Shown: positions 1 through 6,386 of the stretch, one piece after another
How positions within the stretch are numbered: the stretch's first letter is position 1
How the letters are laid out: every line of letters starts with the position of its first letter
Made by a program: the position numbers and the translations under genes
Virus record (IMG/VR): IMGVR_UViG_3300047373_000669
Coordinates: 1-31,392 of that record
From: a virus
Length of the DNA: 31,392 nt
Direction: 5' to 3' (one strand)
Notes under the pieces: model-generated
The model's database searches: none
What the model was told of the DNA's origin: nothing
What the model saw: the letters and a program-made list of their open reading frames with translations, nothing else

Positions 1-121
1 GATACCACGCAATCATCCCATCCATGTTCATTGTTCTGAGATTCATATCCGTAGGTGTCTCCCACGTATCTCCACAACTCACTAAAATTAAACTAATAAC
101 TAATAAAACTACTTTTTTCAT
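1..121 (-). CDS. lipoprotein, partial (cut by left edge)
   Basis: The minus strand reads an ATG at 121-119 followed by about 40 codons that stay open to the window edge, so the C-terminus is missing. The N-terminus is a signal peptide of the lipoprotein type: two lysines, a run of Leu/Val/Ile, then the lipobox L-V-S-C with Cys16, followed by G-D-T-W-E. It should be processed by signal peptidase II and anchored in a host membrane. It lies 9 bases after the stop of the membrane/coiled-coil gene and is probably the third gene of the minus-strand operon. The bases before the start (AAAAACAAGTT) carry no Shine-Dalgarno, as elsewhere here. The mature part is too short to assign a role; superinfection exclusion or receptor masking is only a guess from known phage lipoproteins. 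Confidence 0.75.
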   Translation of the reverse strand, partial: MKKVVLLVISLILVSCGDTWETPTDMNLRTMNMDGMIAWY

Positions 122-130
122 AACTTGTTT

Positions 131-523
131 TTAATATTTACTTATAAAGTTCGGGTCTTCACCCAACTTTTGTACTCTGTTGTTTAAAGTCATAAACTCA
201 TTTTTACTTTGACTCCAAACACTTTCAATCCGCTTACCATTGCTGTCAATTGAATTACTTAAATGTTTTATATCTTCTAATATATTCAGAATCTTCTCAG
301 ATAAATCCCCATTCGGAACATAATCATTTTGAATAACCCTAACAATTTCTTCTATCTCACCCATTCTCTCTTTATTCTCTGCATCCCTTATAGAAGAGAT
401 ATTGGAGATATGTTGGTTCGACTCCAGTAATAATTTATATTTTTTATATACACGTACGGAAGCAATCGTTAATACAATACCTACCGTAGTTAAAACACCA
501 CTAATATACACTAATAACATCAT
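131..523 (-). CDS. single-pass membrane protein with coiled coil
   Basis: 130 residues. Residues about 3-25 form one hydrophobic membrane segment (LLVYISGVLTTVGIVLTIAS), followed by a basic stretch (RVYKKYK) that would sit in the cytoplasm. The rest is hydrophilic and heptad-like, probably coiled coil, with many Glu, Ile, Asn and Ser. The ATG overlaps the stop of the upstream thioredoxin-like gene by 4 bases (ATGA), suggesting translational coupling. I do not recognise the family. Its topology, a short N-terminal anchor plus coiled coil, resembles the protein at 8491-8772, though I see no clear sequence similarity. Lying between a thioredoxin-fold protein and a lipoprotein, it may act at the host envelope. 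Confidence 0.7.
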   Translation of the reverse strand: MMLLVYISGVLTTVGIVLTIASVRVYKKYKLLLESNQHISNISSIRDAENKERMGEIEEIVRVIQNDYVPNGDLSEKILNILEDIKHLSNSIDSNGKRIESVWSQSKNEFMTLNNRVQKLGEDPNFISKY

Positions 524-873
524 ATTTCTTTATTTTTAAGTCCGTTGTGAACATCTACCTGTGACACGTCACCAATATAATATCCTTTTTCATAATATCC
601 AAGCCTAGGATAAGAAGATGTTTTACCTGGTAGAAATTTCATACTACGTAAATGTCTTTCTCCATCAATTATAACAATAGTAAACCTATCATCTATTTCA
701 TATAATTTAGGCTTTATTTTTTTACATGACCCACACCAATCTACTGATACAACTACCAATAGCCTTTCCGCGCTCATATAATCTGCTAATTTGTCTTCTT
801 TCAATTCTATAACCATATCCCTAATATATGAAAAAATACTTGGTCCCGCAAGCAATTCTTCGTATATTCTCAC
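520..873 (-). CDS. thioredoxin-fold protein with CGSC active site
   Basis: 117 residues. The core has a hydrophobic beta strand (LLVVVSVDW), then the W-C-G-S-C motif (Cys47, Cys50) at the start of a helix, a second strand (TIVIID), and S-Y-P-R (Pro89) at the usual place of the thioredoxin cis-proline. These features support a thiol-disulfide oxidoreductase or a thioredoxin-like subunit. There is no signal peptide, so it is probably cytoplasmic. The start is a GTG at 873-871; an ATG one base out is in another frame and stops at once. It is the first gene of the minus-strand operon, which goes on to a membrane protein and a lipoprotein. T4-like phages carry thioredoxin or glutaredoxin genes for ribonucleotide reductase, but no reductase is visible here, so the substrate is unknown. 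Confidence 0.8.
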   Translation of the reverse strand: MRIYEELLAGPSIFSYIRDMVIELKEDKLADYMSAERLLVVVSVDWCGSCKKIKPKLYEIDDRFTIVIIDGERHLRSMKFLPGKTSSYPRLGYYEKGYYIGDVSQVDVHNGLKNKEI

Positions 874-937
874 ATACTTTACATATATATAATATATACG
901 TATAGATAGATGAATAAATGCGTTAAAAGAGAAGAGT
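874..937. promoter_or_regulatory. divergent intergenic promoter region
   Basis: This 64-base gap separates the minus-strand operon from the plus-strand operon and must hold both promoters if both are transcribed from here. It is almost pure A/T, with TATATATAATATATACGTATAG-like sequence giving -10-type hexamers on both strands. I see no clear -35 box and none of the ATATTTATAA motif found before virion genes. The two flanking genes start with GTG and TTG, respectively. Confidence 0.4.
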
Positions 938-1522
938 TTGGCCTTACGTAAAAATACATTAAGATATAATCCTCCTATAAATTGGTATGGAAATAATGGA
1001 TATAATAATCTATGGTTTGGATTAGTATTTTCGGTTGACTGGATGTCTACTGAAATATTTAAAAGAGGAGACCTAAAATTACTTGAAATAGGGTCTTATA
1101 AAGGAGAATCTACTTCTGTGTTTGCTTCTTCTGGTATATTTGAAAAGATATATTGTATGGATCCTTTTGATGGATATGAAGAGGCACTTGAAATGTTAGA
1201 TGATGATTGGAAAACCGTTAAAACCCAGTTTTATACTAATACTAGACATTGGAATAACATTAGTCTAATACAAGATTATTCCTTTAATCAAGTAAACAAT
1301 TTTCCCGATAAATACTTTGATGTTATATACATGGATGCTGATCATAGTTATGATGCTTTAAAAAGAGATATTGAACTATACTTACCTAAATGTAATAAAA
1401 TTATTGGAGGTCATGATTACGGAGATGATCACCCTGATGTTATGAAAGTAGTAAAAGATGTATTTGATGGGCCTGATATTGTATTTTGTGATGGAAGTTG
1501 GTTTAAGGTATTATCCTCTTAA
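938..1522 (+). CDS. class I SAM-dependent methyltransferase
   Basis: 194 residues. Motif I of Rossmann methyltransferases is clear at residues 50-57 (E-I-G-S-Y-K-G-E). It is followed by an acidic loop after strand 2 (MDPFDGY) and then D-V-I-Y-M-D-A-D-H-S-Y at 128-138, the pattern of the Methyltransf_24 group, with G-G-H-D-Y at 157-161. Such enzymes often act on sugars or small molecules, and the substrate here is unknown. No ATG lies in frame upstream before a stop at 911, so the start taken is TTG at 938; the preceding AGAGAAGAG is only weakly SD-like. The neighbours are a sulfotransferase-like gene and a GT25 glycosyltransferase, which points to glycan modification, either of the host surface or of virion proteins. 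The family call is firm; the role is inferred. Confidence 0.85.
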   Translation: MALRKNTLRYNPPINWYGNNGYNNLWFGLVFSVDWMSTEIFKRGDLKLLEIGSYKGESTSVFASSGIFEKIYCMDPFDGYEEALEMLDDDWKTVKTQFYTNTRHWNNISLIQDYSFNQVNNFPDKYFDVIYMDADHSYDALKRDIELYLPKCNKIIGGHDYGDDHPDVMKVVKDVFDGPDIVFCDGSWFKVLSS

Positions 1523-1540
1523 TATTTATAATAAAAACAT
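1522..1540 (+). promoter_or_regulatory. candidate late promoter, ATATTTATAA motif
   Basis: The sequence ATATTTATAATAAAAACAT begins in the stop codon of the methyltransferase gene and ends 6 bases before the ATG at 1547. The same 19 bases recur exactly before the gene at 9542, and the ATATTTATAA core recurs before several other genes. It contains TATAAT, and TATTTATA is the reverse complement of the T4 late consensus TATAAATA, so recognition by the gp55-like sigma is plausible but unproven. Confidence 0.5.
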
Positions 1541-1546
1541 AATTAC

Positions 1547-2269
1547 ATGAAATTATTATTTTTAACTGCACCTTATAGTGGTACTGAATATATGGCTGAG
1601 TTACTAGCAAAAGCTAGTGGACATGATTTTATAGCTGATCCAATGAACTTAGAATGGAATGGAGCTTCAACCTTTCATACTACAATGAATTTAGAAACTG
1701 GAGAAATATATAGTGAGCAAGCAACTACTCCTAGACCTTACGTATTCCCTAACGATATACCAGCTAATACTATTGTTACTCATAATGTTAAATGGCATAA
1801 ACTACCTGGTAATCTTACTGAAGACCAATTTTTAGGTGATTTTATAGGCAAATTTGATAGAGTAATTGTAGTTAGAAATAGAAGAAAAGAATTAAATTGG
1901 CAACGTTGGGCTGCTTCTACTGCTCAACCTCATGAAGATAATATTCTTTGGAAGCAGTGGTTAGCTAAAAACTGTAATGGTTTTATTTATGAAGATCAAT
2001 GGTTTGATCAAACTAAAGTAGATAAAATTAATGAATGTGATTCGTTTTTAGAAAGTTATTATAATATGAACGATTCATTTGTACAATCTTTTGTTGATGA
2101 TTATTTCCATGATTCACCAGAAGGTGAAAAAACTACAATTGAAAAAGTAGATTTTGAAATGAAAAGATTTGGTTTAGATATTGGAGATGTACAATTTACA
2201 GAAGAAAATGGATGGGAAAATTATGATTTATTCCATTTATGTAATAATTGGATACACCATAGATATTAA
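1547..2269 (+). CDS. sulfotransferase-like protein
   Basis: 240 residues. The N-terminus M-K-L-L-F-L-T-A-P-Y-S-G-T-E-Y-M reads as strand 1 plus the PAPS 5'-phosphosulfate loop (residues 7-15, S-G-T) of sulfotransferases. Residues 106-121 (V-I-V-V-R-N-R-R-K-E-L-N-W-Q-R-W) match the strand and Arg/Ser-type region that binds the 3' phosphate. The protein would transfer sulfate from PAPS to a hydroxyl, probably on a glycan. A related P-loop kinase is the main alternative, because loop and 3'-phosphate motifs look alike and I cannot verify the catalytic base. It sits between a methyltransferase and a glycosyltransferase gene, all on the plus strand. Its own upstream ATATTTATAA motif suggests it may be expressed late with virion genes. 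Confidence 0.65.
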   Translation: MKLLFLTAPYSGTEYMAELLAKASGHDFIADPMNLEWNGASTFHTTMNLETGEIYSEQATTPRPYVFPNDIPANTIVTHNVKWHKLPGNLTEDQFLGDFIGKFDRVIVVRNRRKELNWQRWAASTAQPHEDNILWKQWLAKNCNGFIYEDQWFDQTKVDKINECDSFLESYYNMNDSFVQSFVDDYFHDSPEGEKTTIEKVDFEMKRFGLDIGDVQFTEENGWENYDLFHLCNNWIHHRY

Positions 2270-2283
2270 AATAAACAATTGTT

Positions 2284-3183
2284 TTGCATCATACTGAAAA
2301 GAAAAAGTTATATAAACATTTAGGGCCTAAACCAACTTTATATTTAGGAGCAGATTCTGTTTATGCTATTCATTTGAATCGACATAAATTAAGATTAGAA
2401 AACCTTATTGATTTACAAGAAGAACATGGTTTAAAACTTAACATAATTGAAGCCATTGATAATAAGGACATAATTCCGTTATCTAAAGAATTTATCACTC
2501 AAAACTTATCTAATACCTTTTTTTGTGCTGCTGGATTTTGCTCTGTAGGAGTAATTTGTTGTGCCTTATCTCATAGAAAAGCTTATAAAGCATTTTTAGA
2601 TTCAGGAGATGAAGTTGGGTTGTTTTTAGAAGATGATGCTATGTTATCACTTAATGTTCACGAATATAATTTTAAAAAAATTAGAAAAGAGTTAGATAGT
2701 ATAGATTGGGGTGTTTGTTGGTTAGGTAAATGGGCTCCTACAATGACACATGCTTTAGGAGATAAAGTAACTGATAATTTGTATGAACATAAACATTTTG
2801 TAAGACATAACCAGGCTGCTCATGCTTATCTATTAAATAGAAAAAGCGCACAATGGTATTATAATGCTACTGAAAAAATTAAATTTCCTGCTGATTTAAG
2901 ATTAGAAATAAGTCCTTTTAAACAGGTATCAATAGAAAAATCTATATTTATTCAAAAACATAGAGAATCCGTTATAGGAAATAAAACTATACATGAAGAT
3001 GAATGGTGGCATTCTACAATGGATGATGTCCCTATTAGTGGTAAATTAGGAAATGGAATTAGAAAATATGAATTAGGTACAGTATCTAAACATTTGCCTG
3101 TTATAAAACAATATCGTAAAGCTTTAATTTGTAAAGATAGAGAATTAAATGGATTAGAGTTTGAGTTTGATTTATATGTATAA
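2284..3183 (+). CDS. glycosyltransferase family 25 protein
   Basis: 299 residues. The order of motifs is that of GT25 (LPS beta-galactosyltransferase type). An N-terminal V-Y-A-I-H-L-N-R-H-K strand comes first, then a patch giving E-A-I-D, then C-A-L-S-H-R-K at 93-99, and a strand ending in the metal-binding E-D-D at 116-118 (F-L-E-D-D). Further on, H-A-Y-L-L-N-R and D-W/E-I-S-P patches also fit. It would move a sugar from a nucleotide donor to a surface glycan or glycoprotein. No ATG precedes the first motif in frame, so the start is TTG at 2284, 14 bases after the upstream stop. With the methyltransferase and sulfotransferase it forms a probable glycan-modification cassette. Confidence 0.85.
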   Translation: MHHTEKKKLYKHLGPKPTLYLGADSVYAIHLNRHKLRLENLIDLQEEHGLKLNIIEAIDNKDIIPLSKEFITQNLSNTFFCAAGFCSVGVICCALSHRKAYKAFLDSGDEVGLFLEDDAMLSLNVHEYNFKKIRKELDSIDWGVCWLGKWAPTMTHALGDKVTDNLYEHKHFVRHNQAAHAYLLNRKSAQWYYNATEKIKFPADLRLEISPFKQVSIEKSIFIQKHRESVIGNKTIHEDEWWHSTMDDVPISGKLGNGIRKYELGTVSKHLPVIKQYRKALICKDRELNGLEFEFDLYV

Positions 3184-3194
3184 TAAAATATAAT

Positions 3195-3557
3195 ATGGCA
3201 ACTTATACAGCAGAACAATTATCAGGAGCAGGAACACCAATTGAAGCATTAACTGCAGGTGTTTCTTATGTATTTGCCTTATCAGCACCCGCTAACAACT
3301 CAGCTAGCGCAGCTTACTTTACAGTAGAACAAGCAGGTTTAACTTTTGATAGTAGTGCGCCTACAAATGCAGTTGGGACATATTCTTCATTTAGTGGAGC
3401 TGAAAGTTTAATAACATCATCATACAAATCATCTGTTGTAGTTGATGCTAGAAATACTTCCCCAGGAACTTACCAATTTACCCCAGCTGAAAACATAGCT
3501 GCAAGTTCTTCATTCTTAAGAGCCACCGGTAACTTAAGCCTATCAATAACAGTTTAA
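3195..3557 (+). CDS. small beta-rich protein of unknown role
   Basis: 120 residues, rich in Ala, Ser, Thr and Val, with only a handful of charged residues. It begins M-A-T-Y-T-A-E-Q-L-S and ends in an alternating strand pattern (NLSLSITV). No signal peptide is visible. The composition is typical of small virion decoration or tail proteins, but I recognise no family. Upstream, TATAATAAAATATAAT runs right up to the ATG and resembles the downstream half of the candidate late promoters, in particular the one before the collagen-like gene. It ends just before the first copy of the 53-bp element. Confidence 0.65.
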   Translation: MATYTAEQLSGAGTPIEALTAGVSYVFALSAPANNSASAAYFTVEQAGLTFDSSAPTNAVGTYSSFSGAESLITSSYKSSVVVDARNTSPGTYQFTPAENIAASSSFLRATGNLSLSITV

Positions 3558-3563
3558 AAGCTT

Positions 3564-3616
3564 TTGAAAGTAATGCGCAGGAGGCTTGGATACCCGAGAT
3601 AGGAGTCGTATATTTA
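3564..3616 (+). promoter_or_regulatory. 53-bp paired leader element, copy A
   Basis: This stretch begins TTGAAAGTAATGC and ends TCGTATATTTA; the same two blocks with the same 29-base spacer make up copy B at 4181-4233 (40 of 53 positions identical by my count). The spacer folds as CTTGG (3585-3589), loop ATAC, CCGAG (3594-3598). AGGAGG at 3579-3584 sits next to the stem but no start codon is placed to use it. The element starts 6 bases after the stop of the gene at 3195 and ends 48 bases before the next ATG. It could be a promoter, an RNA processing or termination site, or a structured leader. Confidence 0.6.
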
Positions 3617-3653
3617 CCATGTTGTAATAATGAAGTTGCAACACTAATTAATT

Positions 3654-3664
3654 AAATAAAGGTT
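3654..3664 (+). promoter_or_regulatory. SD-less A-rich translation leader AAATAAAGGTT
   Basis: AAATAAAGGTT lies directly before the ATG at 3665. Close versions precede the starts at 3823 (AAATAAATAAAGGTT, 5 bases further away), 4262 (AAATAAATAAAAGTT) and 7712 (AAATAAAAAATAAAAGTT). None holds a Shine-Dalgarno. The shared form suggests that these genes use a common translation-initiation signal suited to Bacteroidota ribosomes. Confidence 0.5.
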
Positions 3665-3808
3665 ATGACACAAGCAATTATGTTCCCGCACGCACAATTA
3701 GAAGAAGTAGTATATCAATTACAAAGCAAAGGCGCTATCGTCGACCCTTGTGTAGTAGATGATTTAATCACGTGTATCAAAGCACATAAACAAGTTGAAT
3801 TTAAATAA
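3665..3808 (+). CDS. hypothetical small protein, 47 residues
   Basis: ATG at 3665, stop TAA at 3806-3808, giving 47 residues beginning M-T-Q-A-I-M-F-P-H and ending Q-V-E-F-K. It reads as a compact protein with two helices (AQLEEVVYQLQSKG; DDLITCIKAHK) separated by A-I-V-D-P-C-V-V. It has the shared AAATAAAGGTT leader, and the next gene follows after 14 bases with the same leader, so both are probably expressed together. Two cysteines (C32, C40 region) do not form a known metal motif. I recognise no family. Confidence 0.65.
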   Translation: MTQAIMFPHAQLEEVVYQLQSKGAIVDPCVVDDLITCIKAHKQVEFK

Positions 3809-3822
3809 ATAAAGGTTATATT

Positions 3823-4170
3823 ATGACAAAGCAAGAAGTTATTAAATTCAGATCAGAGTTCGAAAAAGCAGTTCAATCATTAGAAGATCAATTCGGTGTA
3901 AGTATCAGTTTAGGTACAATTAGATTTGATTCTCAAGGTTTAAGAGGTAAAATGATGGCTGTTAAAGGTCCTAAAGCTGTAAAAGCTAGTAAGGATGATT
4001 TCCAAGTAGGAGATACAGTTACAATCAACCACAAGAAAATGGATCCAAGCCAAGAATTTGAAATTATTAAAATTAATAATAAAAACATTAAAGTTAGAGC
4101 TATTAATGTTGATAATGGTAGAATTGGTGGTGAATATACAGTTTCTCCAGGATTGTTAGTTAAAAAATAA
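3823..4170 (+). CDS. hypothetical protein with SH3/KOW-like C-terminus
   Basis: 115 residues. The first 55 are helical and charged (QEVIKFRSEFEKAVQSLEDQ) and then turn strand-like. From about residue 60, F-Q-V-G-D-T-V-T-I-N-H-K, then E-F-E-I-I-K-I-N and K-V-R-A-I-N-V, ending G-G-E-Y-T-V-S-P-G-L-L-V, have the strand spacing and G-D-x-V opening of small SH3/KOW-type beta barrels that often bind nucleic acid or ribosomes. The family is not recognised and the fold is inferred from pattern alone. It lies between the two copies of the 53-bp element and shares the A-rich leader. Confidence 0.7.
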   Translation: MTKQEVIKFRSEFEKAVQSLEDQFGVSISLGTIRFDSQGLRGKMMAVKGPKAVKASKDDFQVGDTVTINHKKMDPSQEFEIIKINNKNIKVRAINVDNGRIGGEYTVSPGLLVKK

Positions 4171-4180
4171 TTAAAAGTAA

Positions 4181-4233
4181 TTGAAAGTAATGCACGGGAA
4201 GCTTGGCTTCCCAAGCAGCCTTTCGTATATTTA
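4181..4233 (+). promoter_or_regulatory. 53-bp paired leader element, copy B
   Basis: Second copy of the element at 3564-3616, with TTGAAAGTAATGC and TCGTATATTTA 29 bases apart. The spacer forms GCTTGG (4201-4206), loop CTTC, CCAAGC (4211-4216). One stem position is T-A here and T-G in copy A, so pairing is kept as RNA. An overlapping alternative, GGGAAGC (4196-4202) with GCTTCCC (4206-4212), is perfect here but not in copy A. The element starts 10 bases after the upstream stop and ends 28 bases before the ATG of the DUF932-like gene; TATAATAATA follows it at 4237-4246. Confidence 0.6.
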
Positions 4234-4261
4234 GGGTATAATAATAAAATAAATAAAAGTT

Positions 4262-5071
4262 ATGTTAGATTTACAAAAAGTAGAGTTTATGAGCAAAGCA
4301 GAAATGAATAAATTTGCTCCAAGTATTTTCACAATGAAACCTTCAAATGAGGTTACTGAAAAGTACACACACATTCCAACAGAAAAAGTAATTGATGATA
4401 TGGAATTACTAGGATGGGGTGTAGTTGATGTTAAGCAAGTTAAAGCTAGAACTCAAAAAACACAAGGTTTCCAAAAGCATTTAGTTGTATTTAGAAATAA
4501 TGATGTTGTTATTAATGGTGAAGATGGAGATACAGTTTTTCCACAAATCGTAATGACTAATTCTCATGATGGAAAGAATTGTTTCCAATTTACAGCTGGG
4601 TTGTTTAGAATGGTTTGTGAGAATGGATTAGTAATTTCAGATACTCAATTTGATGATATTAAAATGCGTCATATGGGTTATACGTTTGAAGATTTACAGG
4701 TATTAATTAAGGATATCGTTGAGAAATTACCTTTAACAGTTGAATCAATGAATAAAATGAAAGCTGTTGAATTAGAAGAAGAGCAAATGTTTAATCTTGC
4801 TAAATCATTTCTAGATATTAGAGTAGAAGGTACTAAAAATACTTACGATAATCAAGCAATTGAGGATGTTTTAAATGTTCAACGTAAAGCAGATGAAGGA
4901 AATATGCTTTGGGAAGTATTTAATAGAATCCAGGAGAATATTATTGAAGGTAATTTTGAATATAAAACACCATCAGGAAAATTACGTCAAGCTAGAATTA
5001 TTAAGAATTTTAAGCAAGATCAAGACGTGAATAAGAAAATGTTTAGTAAAGCTTTAGAATTAGTAGCATAA
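4262..5071 (+). CDS. DUF932-like phage/plasmid protein
   Basis: 269 residues. The centre reads M-T-N-S-H-D-G-K-N-C-F-Q-F-T-A-G-L-F-R-M-V-C-E-N-G-L-V, the hallmark of DUF932 (phage/plasmid-related protein TIGR03299 group). It is preceded by strands with L-G-W-G-V-V-D-V and V-V-F-R-N-N and followed by a helical, charged half. Members occur widely in phages and plasmids; the biochemical role is unknown. The ATG has the AAATAAATAAAAGTT leader and no SD, and the gene lies behind copy B of the 53-bp element, so it is probably strongly or specially regulated. The stop overlaps the ATG of the lipoprotein gene (TAATG). Confidence 0.8.
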   Translation: MLDLQKVEFMSKAEMNKFAPSIFTMKPSNEVTEKYTHIPTEKVIDDMELLGWGVVDVKQVKARTQKTQGFQKHLVVFRNNDVVINGEDGDTVFPQIVMTNSHDGKNCFQFTAGLFRMVCENGLVISDTQFDDIKMRHMGYTFEDLQVLIKDIVEKLPLTVESMNKMKAVELEEEQMFNLAKSFLDIRVEGTKNTYDNQAIEDVLNVQRKADEGNMLWEVFNRIQENIIEGNFEYKTPSGKLRQARIIKNFKQDQDVNKKMFSKALELVA

Positions 5072-5712
5072 TGAAAAAGATATTATTATTATTAGGTTTT
5101 GTTTCCCTCCTTGCTAGTTGTAGTAAGGAGGACATCTCCTTAGGTGTTTGTGATGGTCCTTGTGATGCTAAATTTTTTATAGATGAACTAGTACAACCAG
5201 ATGCCTATTTAGATGAGAATGGATTTTGGCATATTGAATTTTATGGCCCTAAATATTTTACAATAAGAGGTGAGTTAAGTGAATTAGAAACAGCTATTGT
5301 AAATGGTGTGCCACTAATTGAAACAATGTATGACTCAGATTATTGGGTTGCCTTTGATTCAATTAATTTTATAGTGCCTACATGGTCTGTATTAAGTTGG
5401 TTTACAGGTGGAGGATATAATAATCCTGTTCCAGTAGGTAATTTAGAATATACACTTACTGATTTAGCTCAAATACAACCTCCACTAAATATAGCTGGAT
5501 ATCAAATACAAAAGAATTTTTGTTGGGAATGTCCATATGCTGAAACATTATTAGGTAGTAAATCAAAATATACGTATAACCCTCGTCAACAATTTTATTT
5601 AGATAATGAGATGGTAGGTGATACTTTACAAGTATTTATGAAAACTACATTTAATACTGATGTAGGTGGTAGAGAAATAGTTGAAGATTCATTTAAAATA
5701 ATTGTAGACTAA
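5071..5712 (+). CDS. surface lipoprotein with flavobacterial-type export motif
   Basis: 213 residues. Signal peptide M-K-K-I-L-L-L-L-G-F-V-S-L-L-A-S-C puts the lipobox Cys at 17. The next residues are S-K-E-D-I-S, matching the Lys plus two acidic residues known as a surface-export signal (LES) for lipoproteins of flavobacteria such as Capnocytophaga. The mature part has two cysteine pairs (V-C-D-G-P-C and F-C-W-E-C), many aromatic residues and beta-like strands. I recognise no domain. A phage-made surface lipoprotein could block the receptor against other phages, as T5 Llp does, but that is inference. It overlaps by one base with the genes on both sides (TAATG). Confidence 0.8.
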   Translation: MKKILLLLGFVSLLASCSKEDISLGVCDGPCDAKFFIDELVQPDAYLDENGFWHIEFYGPKYFTIRGELSELETAIVNGVPLIETMYDSDYWVAFDSINFIVPTWSVLSWFTGGGYNNPVPVGNLEYTLTDLAQIQPPLNIAGYQIQKNFCWECPYAETLLGSKSKYTYNPRQQFYLDNEMVGDTLQVFMKTTFNTDVGGREIVEDSFKIIVD

Positions 5713-6182
5713 TGGAAAGAATAACAGTAGACGAAGCAAAAGAGTTAATACCATTAAAAGAAAATTATGGTAATACGGAAGTTGATTATGCTGAATATTT
5801 TACATTGACACCCTCAGATATGGGGGATGGTTGGGAAAGTGTAACATACTATACAGCTAAAAAGAAAGGAATTTACAATAAGAAAGGTGAAGGTGATCAA
5901 TGGGTTTATGTTTTAGAAAATGAAACACTACCAGGACTCCTAAAAATAGGATATACAAAATTGACACCAGATGAACGAGCTAAACAGATTTCTAATGCAA
6001 CTGGTGTGCCACTTCCATATAAAGTAGCATGGGCTTTCCGTTGTTTTAACGGCGAACTATTAGAAGGTGAGGTACATCATGCATTAAGAAAATACCGCGT
6101 TAATAACCAAAGAGAATTTTTTCAAGTTGGTTTAGACGAAGCAAAACAAACAATAGAATCAATAGGTAAAAATTTTAAATAA
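5712..6182 (+). CDS. GIY-YIG family protein, T5orf172/MUG113 type
   Basis: 156 residues. From residue 64, W-V-Y-V-L-E-N, then L-L-K-I-G-Y-T-K (the GIY-YIG-like second strand), E-R-A-K-Q-I-S-N-A-T-G-V-P, A-W-A-F-R-C-F, G-E-V-H-H-A-L-R-K-Y-R and R-E-F-F follow the order of the T5orf172 and MUG113 domains. The Tyr, Lys/Arg and Glu-Val-His-His positions fit a GIY-YIG nuclease fold. The first 60 residues are a separate acidic and aromatic region. It probably cuts or binds DNA; homing or a role in nucleotide salvage cannot be decided. It overlaps the lipoprotein stop by one base. Confidence 0.8.
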   Translation: MERITVDEAKELIPLKENYGNTEVDYAEYFTLTPSDMGDGWESVTYYTAKKKGIYNKKGEGDQWVYVLENETLPGLLKIGYTKLTPDERAKQISNATGVPLPYKVAWAFRCFNGELLEGEVHHALRKYRVNNQREFFQVGLDEAKQTIESIGKNFK

Positions 6183-6188
6183 TAAATT

Positions 6189-6386
6189 ATGTCGGAACAA
6201 GAAAAAATAGACAATCAAAAATCGGAATTAATTGATGATTTACTAGCTACGGCTACAGTAAAAGAAGAATTATGGAGATATCATCCAGATAATCCAGATA
6301 AAAAAGATGTTGTAAAAGAATATGATATCTTATGTCAAATAGAGAGAGATCTCGAACTTGAACTTGAAGAACTTAAATCTAAATAA
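6189..6386 (+). CDS. hypothetical acidic small protein
   Basis: 65 residues, strongly acidic and mostly helical: D-N-Q-K-S-E-L-I-D-D-L-L-A near the start and E-R-D-L-E-L-E-L-E-E-L-K at the end, with a central W-R-Y-H-P-D-N-P-D loop. No family is recognised. Its stop codon shares one base with the start of the bS21 gene, so the two are probably translationally coupled; an acidic protein made next to a very basic ribosomal protein may be a partner, but nothing in the sequence proves it. The ATG follows AAATAATAAATT, without SD. Confidence 0.65.
   Translation: MSEQEKIDNQKSELIDDLLATATVKEELWRYHPDNPDKKDVVKEYDILCQIERDLELELEELKSK

Noticed and set aside
2952-3218. Minus-strand frame opposite the GT25 gene
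   Set aside because: It overlaps a well-supported glycosyltransferase and has low-complexity Ser/Phe/Ile sequence, the usual shadow of an AT-rich gene.
3564-3616. tRNA or tRNA-like gene in the GC-richer intergenic stretch
   Set aside because: I could find only one short hairpin, no acceptor stem, no T-arm sequence and no cloverleaf; the copy at 4181 does not fold as one either.
3933-4214. Minus-strand hydrophobic frame that looks like a membrane protein
   Set aside because: It lies opposite the gene at 3823 and covers copy B of the repeated element; its Leu/Ile richness comes from reading A/T-rich Lys/Asn codons backwards.
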